Source: Margaritispora aquatica (taxonomy: Eukaryota; Ascomycota; Leotiomycetes; Helotiales; Discinellaceae). Taken from it: a stretch of 64,000 nt of DNA. How positions within the stretch are numbered: the stretch's first letter is position 1; every line of letters starts with the position of its first letter. Location: positions 62,001 to 126,000 of the forward strand of contig VJWN01000028.1 in NCBI GenBank assembly GCA_007644065.1, read 5' to 3'. The notes beneath the pieces were generated by a model. That model searched no databases, was not told where the DNA came from, and saw only the letters and a list, made by a program, of their open reading frames with translations. A program made the translations under genes and the position numbers. Shown piece after piece: positions 12,501 through 23,929 of this stretch.

Positions 12501-12847
12501 ACAAGCGGCTAGGCGTCGCGCCATCCGCCTTGTTCATGGTCGTGATGGCTATCTCGGATTTCCTGACACTGCACTTCTTCTGGGTTGTGAGGGATGAGGG
12601 AAGTTGGTTGGAGATTGGGTCCACCATTAGCCATTTCTGTATTGCGAGTTTGTTGTGTATGTTTGTGGCCAGTTTGGAGGGCGTTAGTGAGGTATTGATT
12701 GCCGGTGTGGAGGTGGAGGGCGAGGAAGTTAAGGGAAGTGGGAGTGTGAGGTTAGTGAAAGAGAAAGAGTTGGGTGGTGTTGAGGTGGTTGGAAATGGGA
12801 AGTCGCCGGAGCTGGTGAGCGGTACTGGTACAGAGGAGAGTATATAA
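9584..12847 (+). CDS. mcd4: GPI ethanolamine phosphate transferase 1
   Basis: This ER-membrane enzyme adds ethanolamine phosphate to the first mannose of the GPI-anchor precursor. Exons are 9584-9761, 9816-11371, 11422-11609, 11657-11798, 11855-11963 and 12012-12847, giving 1002 residues, within the family's usual size. The ATG sits in ACCATGG. The N-terminal transmembrane segment is followed by [12 protein letters not shown], a Mcd4 signature, then [10 protein letters not shown] and [15 protein letters not shown]. These belong to the lumenal alkaline-phosphatase-like domain, whose metal-binding site includes [15 protein letters not shown] (near residue 265). The C-terminal half is a many-pass membrane domain ending in [18 protein letters not shown] and [12 protein letters not shown], both typical of the family. 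The gene is essential in yeast. It sits tail-to-head with the CTF1-like regulator 1.8 kb downstream, with no evident functional tie. Confidence 0.95.
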
Positions 12848-14605
12848 AATGGAGTGGCACATATAATGAGATGAACGAGCGAGTTCCTAGGGATACACAC
12901 AGCTAGTTCTAGAGATGATACCAATGTACAAAAAGCCTTGTCTGAATACATGATTCCTATGATCTGTTACATTTCTCCCTACCCTACCCTTTCTCTGAAC
13001 GAGTTCATATATCGGTAACCCCCCATGCCCTGCCATATATAGTAGAGCACGCGATATTCAGAATTTCAGAGCAGCATGAGTGATATCCCATTCGAGTGAT
13101 CGCATGGACCATTCCCGCCATCAAAATACCCACCACTGTGCCCCCCCCGGAGGTTTTAATGTGGATGAGGTTGAAATACATAGGGGTTGCTATTGGATAT
13201 TTTTGAGCCGAGGTTTGTTTTGAGAATGACCCACTTTTCCCTCTGTGGAAGACTTGCATGAGGCATGACGAGTATCTTACGGGTTATTGTTTACTTTTAC
13301 CCCGGATTATCAGAAGCCAAAGGAGTTAAAGGGGGAGAGAAATATGTGATGGTTTCTAGCGCATGGACATGTTATTGTCTTTTGTGGTTGTTGATGTTGG
13401 GGGCTACATATGGTCATACGTAGGTAGGTTTGTTCGTAGCTGGCTAGGTCGGTCGCTTAGCGAAGTGTATGTAGGTAGTGTAAAGGCACTATATTATGTT
13501 CCATGGAATTACAGGTAATGAGTGGATTTGCTTTTCTTTGGTTTTGAAGGCGCTACGTAGCGAGTTTTGAGTCTTAAGTGAGTATGAGTTAATCATGCAA
13601 GCGGCTCATTTTGGACATTATTGTAGCCCAACATTCACTTCAGTTTCGGCTTTTGGACATTTAAGTGAAGACCGTGACTATATGATTGTCTGCGCCGTGG
13701 AACACAAGAGCACAAAAAGTCCGGAACTGCCTTTACCCCAGATCACAAGACAAAAGCGTCAGTGAAGCATTTCCTAGAGCAGCCACAGTCCCATCCCCCC
13801 ATACAAAGTTACCACCATAAACACTAGCTTCCAGTCCACCTCTTTCGGCATCAGAGATCACCGCGCTCGTCAGCTACCGTTCCGCGCACCTTATGTGCGG
13901 CAGAGATTCCAGGGTTCAAAGTCGACTTGTAGTGCATGAGGGTGTGAATCTGGATATCAAGACTAGAGATCATAAGCCTTCCTCGACCCGGTATCACCCA
14001 TAAGTTGGAAGCTTGTGGGTGTTTGGGTTCGTGATCCTCCCTGATCCTCCCTACATCTGTCTACCGGTATGGAATCAGAGTTCTATATGATGTATGAGTG
14101 GGCAGAATGAACCTCGGTCTTTTACCTGTTTGGGTTTGATGGTTTGGTGGGGTATTTTTGTATATCAGTATAAGACATTGTTTGAATAGAATGGAGAAAA
14201 AGTTCGCACTTCTAGAATTTGACATATGAGATATTTCAAAAGGTGAGTAAGTGTTTTCCTTTCCTTGGGGGAAAAAAGGCTGGGCTGGACCTGACCAGGA
14301 ACGGATTTCCCCAGAAAATAGGATCGCTGCTGACCATTACATTTCATGCAGCGGCGCGGTGCATTTCCAAGTTCACTCGGTTAGATCAAATCATATCGCC
14401 CCAAAATCCGGTCAACGGTAGACTCCACACTCACTTTCATACCCATCCCATACAAGCCGGCCCTACTGGAGAACCACCACCACCAAAAACGACCCTCATA
14501 CACCAACACCAACATCGAACATCAATTTTCTACGACTTCATACACGACCGCAGATCTAGAAACTGCTCGCATTCGCTCGGCGGATGCTACAAGCAACATA
14601 ATATC
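12848..14605. promoter_or_regulatory. Long upstream region of the CTF1/FarA-like regulator
   Basis: About 1.76 kb with no supportable gene. It presumably holds the MCD4 3' UTR and a long promoter and leader for the regulator. A CCTCGG hexamer at 14112-14117, 489 nt before the start codon, matches the core motif reported for FarA/CTF1 binding and could mean self-regulation, but six bases occur by chance often. The frame just upstream of 14606 is open without any in-frame ATG, which supports 14606 as the start. Confidence 0.45.
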
Positions 14606-17600
14606 ATGGATTTGAGTGCGGCGGGAGTTGGAGGGGCATCTTTACCACGACCTGCATCGAATGGTTACTCGGATTCTGGACATGCATCTTTGCAACCTCC
14701 TCCTCCTCCTCAACCAGCTCATGGTGCTCCGCAAGGGAGTAATCCTATGCCCAATAGCCAAACACCTGGACATCCTTCTTTCAGACGTCAACGAGTGAGC
14801 TTTTTCCCCTGGGCGCATTTGTTTGTTGGAATTCTTGAGGAGCCGAAGCTGTAATGCCCCGACTTCAATGTCGGGTCAAGGAGTCTTCACTCTAACCTCG
14901 AAGAATTGTCGCTGCAGTTTCGGCTCCGAAAGAAGACCCCATGATAATAGATCACCATGCTAACTTTGTTGTGAAAAGGCGAGCCGCGCTTGTAGTGTGA
15001 GTCCCTCCAGTTTTCTTATGTATCTGATGGAGCGGGCGATGGAGTACTGAAGAAGATGGGGATGCGAGCCGAGGCACCGAGGCGTCTCAAGCTGTGATCA
15101 ATCAATTATTATCAGCAGCAAAGCGAGCGCGAATGAACTTCATGCAAGAGGAACATGCTAATTTGATTGCGCGACCATACAGACATGCCATTCGAGAAAG
15201 GTACATATCTCCTCTATCTGCCGCTTATTGGGATCGTGAATCCATGGCCGAATCATCCTTGCGGTCGCGACCTTCGGGTAGTGGGTTGCGCTGGATGCGA
15301 GCTGCTGAGTGTGAAAGCGGCCACACGAGAACGTTGGATTGACTGTTGTTTAGGTACGGTGCGATGCGGCCAGTTTAGGTGTGCCATGTACGAATTGCGT
15401 CGCTTTCTCGATTGAGTGCAAGATCCCGACGCCGAAGAGGAAGAAGACTGCAGCGGGTAAAGCGAAGGACTCGGATAGGTGAGCATTGAGAATTCTATGC
15501 GCGAGTCGAAAGATATTGTCGCTCGAAATTTAATTACTGCGTGTACTGACAGGTAACCTGTTAGTGACCGTGGAGAGACTGTCGATCAAGCTTCACCTCG
15601 AGTCGAGTCACCAGGAACTACTCAAGCAACTAGTGTCTATGGAGGTCCTGATGGAACACCGCCAACATCTCTTACGGAGGCGCAGTATAAGCAAAGAGAT
15701 CAAGATGAGGGAATGTACGCGCAGTTTATGAAGCCAAAATTCACAAGGGCACCCATCAAAGAAGCTGGAAGAGTAGCATATCTTGGAGAGTCGTCGAATT
15801 TGACTCTGTTGGTCCATGACCGACATGGGACTGCCGACGTCGTTCATTATCCTCTCCCTGAAAACGTTAGAGGATCTCGAGCCCGGCTGACGGACCTGGA
15901 TAACGTGGAAATTGATATCCTGCATCAGCGTGGTGCTTTCTTACTGCCTCCTCGAAAGCTATGCGATGAGCTTGTCGAGTCGTATTTCAAATGGGTTGCT
16001 CCCATCGTCCCTGTCATTAACCGAAATCGATTCATGAAGCAGTATAGCGACCCAAAGAATCCGCCGTCACTTCTATTACTTCAGGCTATTCTTTTAGCAG
16101 GATCAAGGGTGTGCACGAATCCACAGTTGATGGACGCAAATGGATCAACTACACCAGCTGCCTTGACATTTTACAAACGTGCCAAAGCACTGTACGACGC
16201 TAATTATGAAGATGATCGAGTCACCATCGTTCAAGCACTCGTACTTATGGGCTGGTACTGGGAGGGACCGGAAGATGTGACCAAGAATGTCTTCTACTGG
16301 AGCAGGGTAGCTACAATTGTTGCTCAAGGATCTGGCATGCATCGGAGTGTTGAAGGTTCACAATTGAGTCAAGCTGACAAACGACTTTGGAAGCGCATCT
16401 GGTGGACCCTCTTCACTCGAGATCGTTCCGTTGCTGTAGCTTTGGGACGACCCGTGCATATCAACACTGACGATTCAGATGTTGAGATGGTGTGTGAAGA
16501 AGATTTCCTCGAAGAGGATGGCGATGAAGTAGCCGAATTTCCTGCAGATCCATTGCATGTTCAGTTCTTCCTTCAATATGTGAAGCTTTGCGAAATCATG
16601 GGGCTGGTACTGTCTCAACAATACTCGGTGGCATCGAAGGCTCGTCGTCAAAATGCCATTGATCTCACTCACAGTGATATGGCTTTGGCAGATTGGCTTC
16701 AGAACTGTCCGAAGGAAGTCTACTGGGAATCAACTAGGCAAAACTTCTGGTCTGCTTTACTGCACTCGAACTACTACACCACCTTGTGTTTACTGCATCG
16801 TGCTCATATGCCGCCTGCTTCGAGCAGTCGAACCGCCGCATTCATGGAGGACAACTCTTATCCGTCGAGAAATATCGCCTTCCAAGCTGCCTCGATGATT
16901 ACTTCGATCATCGATCATCTTGGTGCAACTGATGAGCTTCGGTATTGCCCCGCATTTATCGTCTATTCCTTGTTCTCAGCTCTTATTATGCATGTCTATC
17001 AGATGCGATCGTCTATTCCGTCAGTGGTCCAAGCGACACAGGAGAGAATCCGCATCTGTATGAATGCATTGAAAGATGTATCAAGAGTCTGGCTTGTTGC
17101 CAAGATGGTGTACACACTTTTCGAGTCCATTCTAGGAAACAAGGTACTGGAAGAGAGGCTGCAAAGAGCTGCTGGTAAGCGCCACAAGCGAATGGCACAA
17201 AGCCTCTCTCAAGGAATTGATGCGGCAGTTAAGCGTGAGGACACAAATGGCAAACGAAAATATGATGATATGGCCCTCGACTTTAGTGTCAATGGACCAG
17301 CACCACAGGAGTCGTACGAAAGATCTAGACCACAGACACCAAGTCAGACTCCAAGCCGCGAGCCAAACTTTAATGTCGCTCCGATGGCAGCACCTCCGGC
17401 CATTACTTCTCCGCATGCTCCTCATGCAAGACATAACCATGATGCTTTTATGGGTGGTTCCAATTCACGACCTCAAACACGACCTCCCACTCCTTTCAAT
17501 CCTTCGTTCTCCGTTCCAGCAACTCCTCCAGATCTCTACCTCGTCACTCGAAACTCGCCTAACATATCTCAATCCTTGTGGGAAAACTTCCAACCAGATC

Positions 17601-18062
17601 AACTCTTCCCTGAAGGCTCGATAAATATGCAGGCAAGCCAATTCTCACCACAACAAACTCATCATAACCTGGATCCAAACTTGTTGCCTCAAATGAACAT
17701 GAATCATGGTGGACCAAATAATGCTCAGGCTTCTCAACTCCCCAATAGGATGCGAGGTAGTCAGGCAGGTATGGCAGGCAGTCCAACTCAAGCTCATTTG
17801 CTTCAGCCTGGCATGGCGGGATACCAAGTCCAAAATGGCATGGGCTGGAATGGCGGCTATGAGCATCCGATTCAGGATGGACATAGTCCTAGTGACACAC
17901 TGAGCAATACTTCAGCGCAAGCTGTACCCATGACGATGAATGTTGAAGACTGGTGAGTAATCTCTTATACTTTGCCCTGCATACACTAATGAGACTAGGT
18001 TTCAATTCTTCGGTATCAATGGTGACCTCAGTGGCATGAACGGAGATCCGCATCTCGGTTAA
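14606..18062 (+). CDS. Zn2Cys6 transcription factor, CTF1/FarA-like
   Basis: A nuclear DNA-binding regulator resembling cutinase transcription factor 1 and FarA, which switch on fatty-acid and cutin use. Exons are 14606-14794, 14979-14996, 15183-15200, 15354-15478, 15565-17952 and 17999-18062, giving 933 residues. The zinc cluster is RACSTCHSRKVRCDAASLG followed by VPCTNCVAFSIEC, an exact CX2CX6CX8CX2CX6C. It exists only if two consecutive 18-nt exons are spliced in: the first supplies Cys1, the second Cys2, and exon 4 Cys3-6. A basic linker PTPKRKK follows. The fungal transcription-factor domain lies at about residues 230-550 (for example YFKWVAPIVPVINRNRF and WKRIWWTLFTRDR). The C-terminal third is Pro/Gln/Asn-rich, as expected for an activation region, and ends DWFQFFGINGD. 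Two CCGAGG hexamers (15069-15074 and 15077-15082) lie inside intron 2. Targets might include the acyl-CoA ligase at the left edge; this is inference. Confidence 0.93.
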
Positions 18063-18897
18063 CGAGAAATGAAAACGAAGTGTTACGTCTCGTTACGTTC
18101 ATGGCACTTGCTGTGGGTTGCTTTTACTTGGGTTGGGTGGAGTCGTCACACTTGACAAGGAACTCTTGGGATCTGACGGCATCAAGGGAATGGAAGGGAA
18201 GGATCTTATCATCCAAAAGTCATTTATAGCTGTTTGACCAGCTGCACACGGCGGGATGTACAGTACAATACCCCTCTGCGGGCTTAGGTGTTGGGCTTGA
18301 CCGGATCCATCTGAACTAGGAATTGCTAGGAATGCTATACTAATGCTGCTTTACCTGTGTTCTTTTGACCATCAATGTGAAATAGGTATTGTGAAACAGT
18401 AATAATTATACTATCTAGATTAGAGCATTATTCCGTAGTATATTCCGTAGTATATTCAGTAGTATTTATTCTGCTTTGTAGCTACGATTGCCTAAGGTAG
18501 GTAGATGTCTATATGAAAAGCAATACTTTGCCCCTCGCACCCCTCATGATTATGCCAAGCTGATGATGCTTGAGGCTGAATGTCGGCTGCGGCCTCCCTA
18601 AGCAGCATGACGGAAGGAGACGAGGAAGCCACCGTAGCACGACCCATTCGTATCCCTCGTATACAGAACCCGCGACAAACTAATCACGCACCACTGCCAT
18701 CTAGCTAGGGCGGTACTTGTACGACCTTGAAGCTAAATATCTTACAACATACTTTGAATTGGATAGAGACCATCCTTCTCACCCAAGAAATATGCCATCT
18801 ATGTAGTCGAATCCAACTGAGACAGTCGAATGCCCACAACCACGCCCTCCATCGGACGCAGACCGTCCGCGGAAACTCTGTACCTGCGATCACGACC
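18063..18897. other. Intergenic, upstream of LysM protein
   Basis: No gene seen. There is a near-tandem run of TCCGTAGTATAT-like units at about 18432-18470 and a CTAAGGTAGGTAG motif at about 18493-18505. The frame leading into the LysM gene is open from about 18727 but has no in-frame ATG before 18898. Confidence 0.5.
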
Positions 18898-20931
18898 ATG
18901 ATACCTTCAACAACTTCCCCTAGAGCGGGCTCGGTTACTCGAAGGAGAACAGATGCAGAAGGAGACACAGGTGGGATGAGGCCAAGGAATCGGAGAGTTG
19001 GCGGTCTCTCTGCTGCAGCGAGTCAGGAACAGGAATTGATTAGCACGAGCAGTGCAACCACCACGCCTAGAGGGAGTCGAGATGGCAGTCCTTTGCCCGC
19101 GAAACATCCAAGTAGGAGGCCTGCCAGGAGTCCTGCGCCGGGGAGTACGAATGGTGGTACCTCGCTCCTGGGACCGCCACCCATAGGGAGCGGCAGTGGA
19201 ACGAGTAGCCCGATATTGGGTGGAGGGAGCTTTGGAAATGCGTTCTCTGGATTGGGATTTGGGAAGGCAGAGGGAGGCGGAGGAGGTGGATGGATGGGTA
19301 GTTGGAATGCGCTGCAAGGCCTTGCGAACTCGGTGCTTGGGAACGTGGATGATGGAGGGCGGGATACTAGTACGAATGGTGGATCGGCTGGAAAGAAGAA
19401 GGGTGATGTGAGGCCAGCTCCAAGGAAACTACCGGATAAATGGGGTGCGCCGATGAAGAAGGACACGATAGGAGAGGGGAGCACAGCTGCGACGGTAGAG
19501 CGAGAGGCATTAGTGCGAGCGAAGAAGATGACAAGAGTTCTTGAGGGACGAGACGAGCCTACCGAATCGCGGGATACGAATGGGAGGTTCAAGCTTCGTA
19601 GCTCACTTGATGAGCCTAGGCCTGGGAGCTCACAGGAAGACGATCAAGCTCTGGTATATATACATCATGTGCAGAAGAACGATACGTTACAGGGAGTGAT
19701 ACTGAGATACAACTGCAAGCCGGAAGTGTTTCGGAAGGCAAATAGGTTTTGGCCAAATGACTCAATACAGGTTCGGAAGACAGTGGTGGTTCCAGTCGAT
19801 GCATGTGCCGTGAAAGGACGACCTTGCGATCCACCAGATCTAGATGATCCGAGTAGGGGAGTGGATTTACTTGCTCCTACGCCTTCATACGAGGATCCCC
19901 CACTAAGTGGAACATGGCCAACTTCACAGTACAATGGGACGTCTGCAGAACGTCCCGATGATAGTGAAAATGCATGGGTACATGTGCGATGGGTTCTTAT
20001 TGATTCTTCGCCCAATACAAGACCAGTTGAAATAGCGCGTATGCCTCGGAAAACACTAGGATATTTTCCGCCTCGACGGAGAAAGAGTCAGAATACAATG
20101 TCTACTGTTTCCACACCGCGAGCATCACTGGACTTTCCAGCCTCAACCATAACGCCCATAGGCAGCCTACCTCTTCCCGATGGAAGCTCACCCAACGCCA
20201 GGAAGACATCCAATCTCTCGCATCCAACACACCTCAGCTCATCGATGACTGTGGGTAGCTACTTCCCACCTGCGCCCATGTCCTTGAGCAGCAACACACG
20301 CCCGCGTCGCGAGCGCCGCGAAAGCGTAGGCGAGGCTGCTGATCGCATGGGTTGGATGCGTGGTCCTGGTGGAGTGGGCACACTCAATGTCCGTAAACCA
20401 GGCCCAGGCAACGATGGCTTGAACTCCTGGGCGCGAAAGCATTTCGCTGGACTGGCGATCGATTCTCTTCCAAGTACGTCAATCCAAGGCGCGGAGCAGG
20501 CTCATTTCGGATTCAATGGCAGCGAGGAATTGCCTAGTATTGCAGAGACAGCGAGAGTTGGCTTTGCGGGTAGCGAGACGAGGAGGGAGCTTGGGGCGGG
20601 CAGTCAGGGGCAGGGCATGGGATTGGAGAATGCGGCTGCGGCTGTTGAGGGGTGGGTGAGGAAATTAGGGAAGATAGATCTCTTGAAGTCCGTCCCTGGG
20701 ACGCCGAGGACGGCGGCGAGGAAGGAGGATTTGATTGAGCTCATTGATGGGGCAGGGAGCGATGACGGGAGGTGGGAGTTGAGTCTAGAGAGAGACAGGA
20801 CGGGGCTTGGTGGTGGCTTGGGTGGTGGTGGAACTGGGAGTAGGAGTGTTACTCCTGTGGGCACGATGTCCTTACCGAGAGATAGAGGCGTGAGTTCGGG
20901 ATCGGGAGTGAAGAGTGGGAAGGGTGATTGA
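18898..20931 (+). CDS. Intracellular LysM-domain protein (677 aa)
   Basis: A single-exon gene; 18898 is the first in-frame ATG. The N-terminus is Ser/Thr/Arg-rich with no signal peptide or membrane segment. A Gly-rich stretch at about residues 95-140 is followed by a basic region and one LysM domain at about residues 250-302, recognisable by YIHHVQKNDTLQGVILRY, an F-x-K-A-N-x-W core and a closing VVVPVDAC. The C-terminal half is low-complexity, rich in Ser, Pro and Gly, with VRKLGKIDLLKSVPGTPRT near residue 590. LysM normally binds chitin or peptidoglycan sugars, but this protein is predicted to be inside the cell, so its ligand is unclear. Similar cytosolic or organelle-associated LysM proteins occur in other eukaryotes. 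The function is not assigned. It lies between the CTF1-like regulator and ALG10, transcribed in the same direction. Confidence 0.85.
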   Translation: MIPSTTSPRAGSVTRRRTDAEGDTGGMRPRNRRVGGLSAAASQEQELISTSSATTTPRGSRDGSPLPAKHPSRRPARSPAPGSTNGGTSLLGPPPIGSGSGTSSPILGGGSFGNAFSGLGFGKAEGGGGGGWMGSWNALQGLANSVLGNVDDGGRDTSTNGGSAGKKKGDVRPAPRKLPDKWGAPMKKDTIGEGSTAATVEREALVRAKKMTRVLEGRDEPTESRDTNGRFKLRSSLDEPRPGSSQEDDQALVYIHHVQKNDTLQGVILRYNCKPEVFRKANRFWPNDSIQVRKTVVVPVDACAVKGRPCDPPDLDDPSRGVDLLAPTPSYEDPPLSGTWPTSQYNGTSAERPDDSENAWVHVRWVLIDSSPNTRPVEIARMPRKTLGYFPPRRRKSQNTMSTVSTPRASLDFPASTITPIGSLPLPDGSSPNARKTSNLSHPTHLSSSMTVGSYFPPAPMSLSSNTRPRRERRESVGEAADRMGWMRGPGGVGTLNVRKPGPGNDGLNSWARKHFAGLAIDSLPSTSIQGAEQAHFGFNGSEELPSIAETARVGFAGSETRRELGAGSQGQGMGLENAAAAVEGWVRKLGKIDLLKSVPGTPRTAARKEDLIELIDGAGSDDGRWELSLERDRTGLGGGLGGGGTGSRSVTPVGTMSLPRDRGVSSGSGVKSGKGD

Positions 20932-21930
20932 ATGATTGAGTCATTAAGTCATTGATTGTGTGAATTTGTGTTAGAATCCGAAGCATTAAATAGAGCCCTG
21001 GCGTTTCTGCTTTTCTTGGTTCTGTTTGGCTTGTGTATGTCGATGTGTTTGTTCGATCGAAGCGAAAGCGAAAGCGAGAGCAAGAGTGTGGACGAGAGAT
21101 TGGGTAGTTTGGCGCGCTTTGCATTTGCATTTGGGATGGTGTTTGTGTAGGAATCTTTGATTTTCATGGACTGTTGGACTGATGGTTTTGCGTGGGCATT
21201 TTTGTACTTGAGATAGTCTCTCAGCCAGTTCGTCGATTGGTCCATTGTGTGAACTGATATATGTAGATATGCAATCGTTAGCTACTTACTAGAGTTTTGT
21301 GTCTTTCAACCTGTGTTTTGAGTTTAAAGCTATAGTTTGGGGACGTTGGATGTGTAGAATATGTGAGGTAAGTGATGCTCTTCAATAGAGTATGAGTTGT
21401 ATCGAGCTTGTAGAAAGAATCGTCTTCGGATACAGTGTAGGCAGTTTCACGAACTAGGTATATATTCTCAAATCTAAAGGTTATCCAAAGCCGTAAAGTA
21501 GCTTGCATGATTTAGGTTTTCATGTCTGTGATTTACTACGCGTATTATATCGATTGTCTTTACACTGGTCGGAATTGAACACAGCCCAGTTAGATTTGAA
21601 TATTTACACAAAGAATCTCATAGTTGAAGGTAAAGACAGAATGAGGGGGTTGGCCTGTCGTTAAAATCGCTTCTGATTGGGTCACAGACGACAGCGGGAG
21701 CTACTTTAGTCGGACTTGATTTTGGGGTTTCAGCCTCAATTCTCATCTTGGGATATAATCGAGAGAGTCTTATAACTTTTCGCCCATCGGGTTTCAGGTC
21801 ATCGGTCGGTTCACTACATTCATCCCAAAACTTCGAACCTGCATCTCCTTTTCACTGCATGGCATTCGGACTCACTCTGTAGACTTTGTGAGGAGGTGAA
21901 AGGTGTTCTTTTCTCATCATAGACCACACC
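20932..21930. other. Intergenic between LysM protein and ALG10
   Basis: About 1 kb holding the LysM 3' UTR and ALG10 promoter. A short GAAAGC purine repeat is at about 21060-21082. No gene or structured RNA was recognised. Confidence 0.5.
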
Positions 21931-23929
21931 ATGAATCTCAAAGATGTGGCTATCCAAGCCCTTCTAACGACTGCTGTCCCAATTGCAGCTCTGGATACTC
22001 CGTTCTCACCATCTAGGATATTCGCTTCTACCAAGTCATACACACTCATTGCCTATGCAGCCCTTTCATCTCTTGCCTTCTTCTGGGCGAGTATAGTGAC
22101 GAGAAATGTGCCAGAGCCATATTTAGTAAGTATCCATCACTAATTTTCCATCCAAATTCTGACGGATTTAGGATGAAGTCTTTCATATTCCACAAGCTCA
22201 AGCTTATTGTGATGCTCATTATGATGTGTGGGATCCCAAACTCACGACCCCACCAGGCTTGTTCGTGAACCCTCGCAAAAACAGTGGTTTAAGCTTACGT
22301 GCTATAGATATGTCTTCGCTACAATATTCGCCAAAGCATACTGGAGTGCCCAATGCAGTCCATGGGTTCTTCGTATATTCAATGCGACGACTTCACTTAT
22401 GATCCTGGCATATGCATCTGATTGCCGTGCCTTGATCACACTGTCATGGAAACAGAATCCAGCAACCGCAATTGCCAACTGGAAAAAGAAGAACAAGCCC
22501 ATTTCACCAGAGACGGCACACACAGCTTTGAACATCGCTCTGTTTCCTCCTTTGTTCTTCTTCTCGGGGCTCTTCTACACAGATGTCCTGTCGACATGTG
22601 TGGTGTTGAGAGCATACAGATTGTATCTAGAACGGCGAGGTGCTTATGAAAAGTCTGCTACAGGGCTCTTATGGCTTTACCCGACGGGAATCGTTGCTCT
22701 GACTATGCGCCAGACGAATATATTCTGGGTTGCTGTGTTCTTGGGAGGTCTGGAAGCTATCAGAGTCATCAAATCAGATGCGACCAAGCCGAGTGGGAAG
22801 ATCCAGCCTCCGAGGACATGGCAGGAGGGGGTCATGTCGAAATTGAACGCATACAGCAGAGGTGAAATTCACGATCCTCATCTCAGAGATGCTGGCGTAT
22901 TTGGTGAGACATATGTTTGTTTCAGAAGTTTCTAAGCTAAGTTTATTAGATTTTGCTCTTTGTGTCGTGAGCATAGCAGCAGCAGCTATCTTCCGTCCAA
23001 TTACTCTGCTCATACGACTATGGCCATACATCTTCCTCCTTGCATCATTCGGTGGCTTCCTCGTTTGGAACGGCGGAGTCGTATTAGGTAAACCCTCTCA
23101 TCTCTCTCGTAAACCCACAACTAAGTCTTTAACAGGCGACAAAACCAACCACGTCGCCACCATCCACCTCGCGCAAATGCTCTACATCTGGCCTCTCATA
23201 GCCTTTTTCTCCTTCCCGCTTCTCATCCCCGTCGGTCTCCGCTTCATGCGCGATCTCGTCCAACTCCTCCGAACACCGCAATTTCCCCGCTTGATGTGGA
23301 AGTACTTCTTCATTGCCCTATTCATGGGTCTAGCCCTCTCCACTACTCAGTTTATCATCAAGTTCAACACTATCATTCATCCTTTCACACTGGCTGATAA
23401 CAGGCATTACATGTTCTACGTCTTTCGATATACAATCTTAAAGCATCCATTGATTAGGTATATGCTTGCTCCTGTTTACCTCGGCTGTGGATGGCTGGCA
23501 TATCTCACTCTCTGCACGCCTACTCTTCACCCCAAACCAGCATTCAAGGACAAAAAGAACGGCCGAATCACCGAAGTAGTGGAAGAAGAGCCCGCACAAG
23601 GCCCAACCGTCTCATTCGTCATCATCCTCCTCCTCTCCACAGCCGCGTCCCTCATCGGCGCGCCCCTAGTCGAGCCAAGATACTTCATCATCCCATGGGT
23701 GATATGGCGACTCAACTGTCCCCCTCTTGACTCCCCTGCGAAGCCAAAGTCCGTCGGCAACAAGACCACGGGCGAGAAAGCGGCTGTGGGCTGGGAAGGC
23801 TACGATGATAGGCTTTGGAGCGAAACGCTCTGGTTTCTGACTGTTAATGTGATGACGGGGTATGTGTTTTTGTATCGGGGCTTTGAGTGGACGCAGGAAC
23901 CGGGCAGGGTGCAGAGGTTTATGTGGTAA
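21931..23929 (+). CDS. alg10: Dolichyl-P-Glc:Glc2Man9GlcNAc2-PP-dolichol alpha-1,2-glucosyltransferase
   Basis: This ER enzyme (Die2/Alg10 family) adds the last glucose to the lipid-linked oligosaccharide before transfer to proteins. Exons are 21931-22125, 22172-22260, 22308-22903, 22950-23087 and 23136-23929, giving 603 residues. Family landmarks are [13 protein letters not shown] (start of exon 2), the acidic lumenal motif near the first membrane helix, then [12 protein letters not shown], a run of many membrane helices, [21 protein letters not shown], and [11 protein letters not shown] near the C-terminus. Intron 2 uses the weaker donor GTTCGT, but reading through it would break the conserved TTPPGLY. 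Intron 4 (23088-23135) is 48 nt long and stop-free, so retention would only insert 16 residues. It is convergent with the next gene across 656 nt. Confidence 0.94.

Noticed and set aside
13860..13925. GGGTTCAAAGTC resembling a tRNA T-loop
   Set aside because: No matching A box or paired arms upstream.
21545..21590. B-box-like GTTCAATTCC (minus strand) suggesting a tRNA
   Set aside because: No acceptor stem, A box or anticodon arm can be folded around it.
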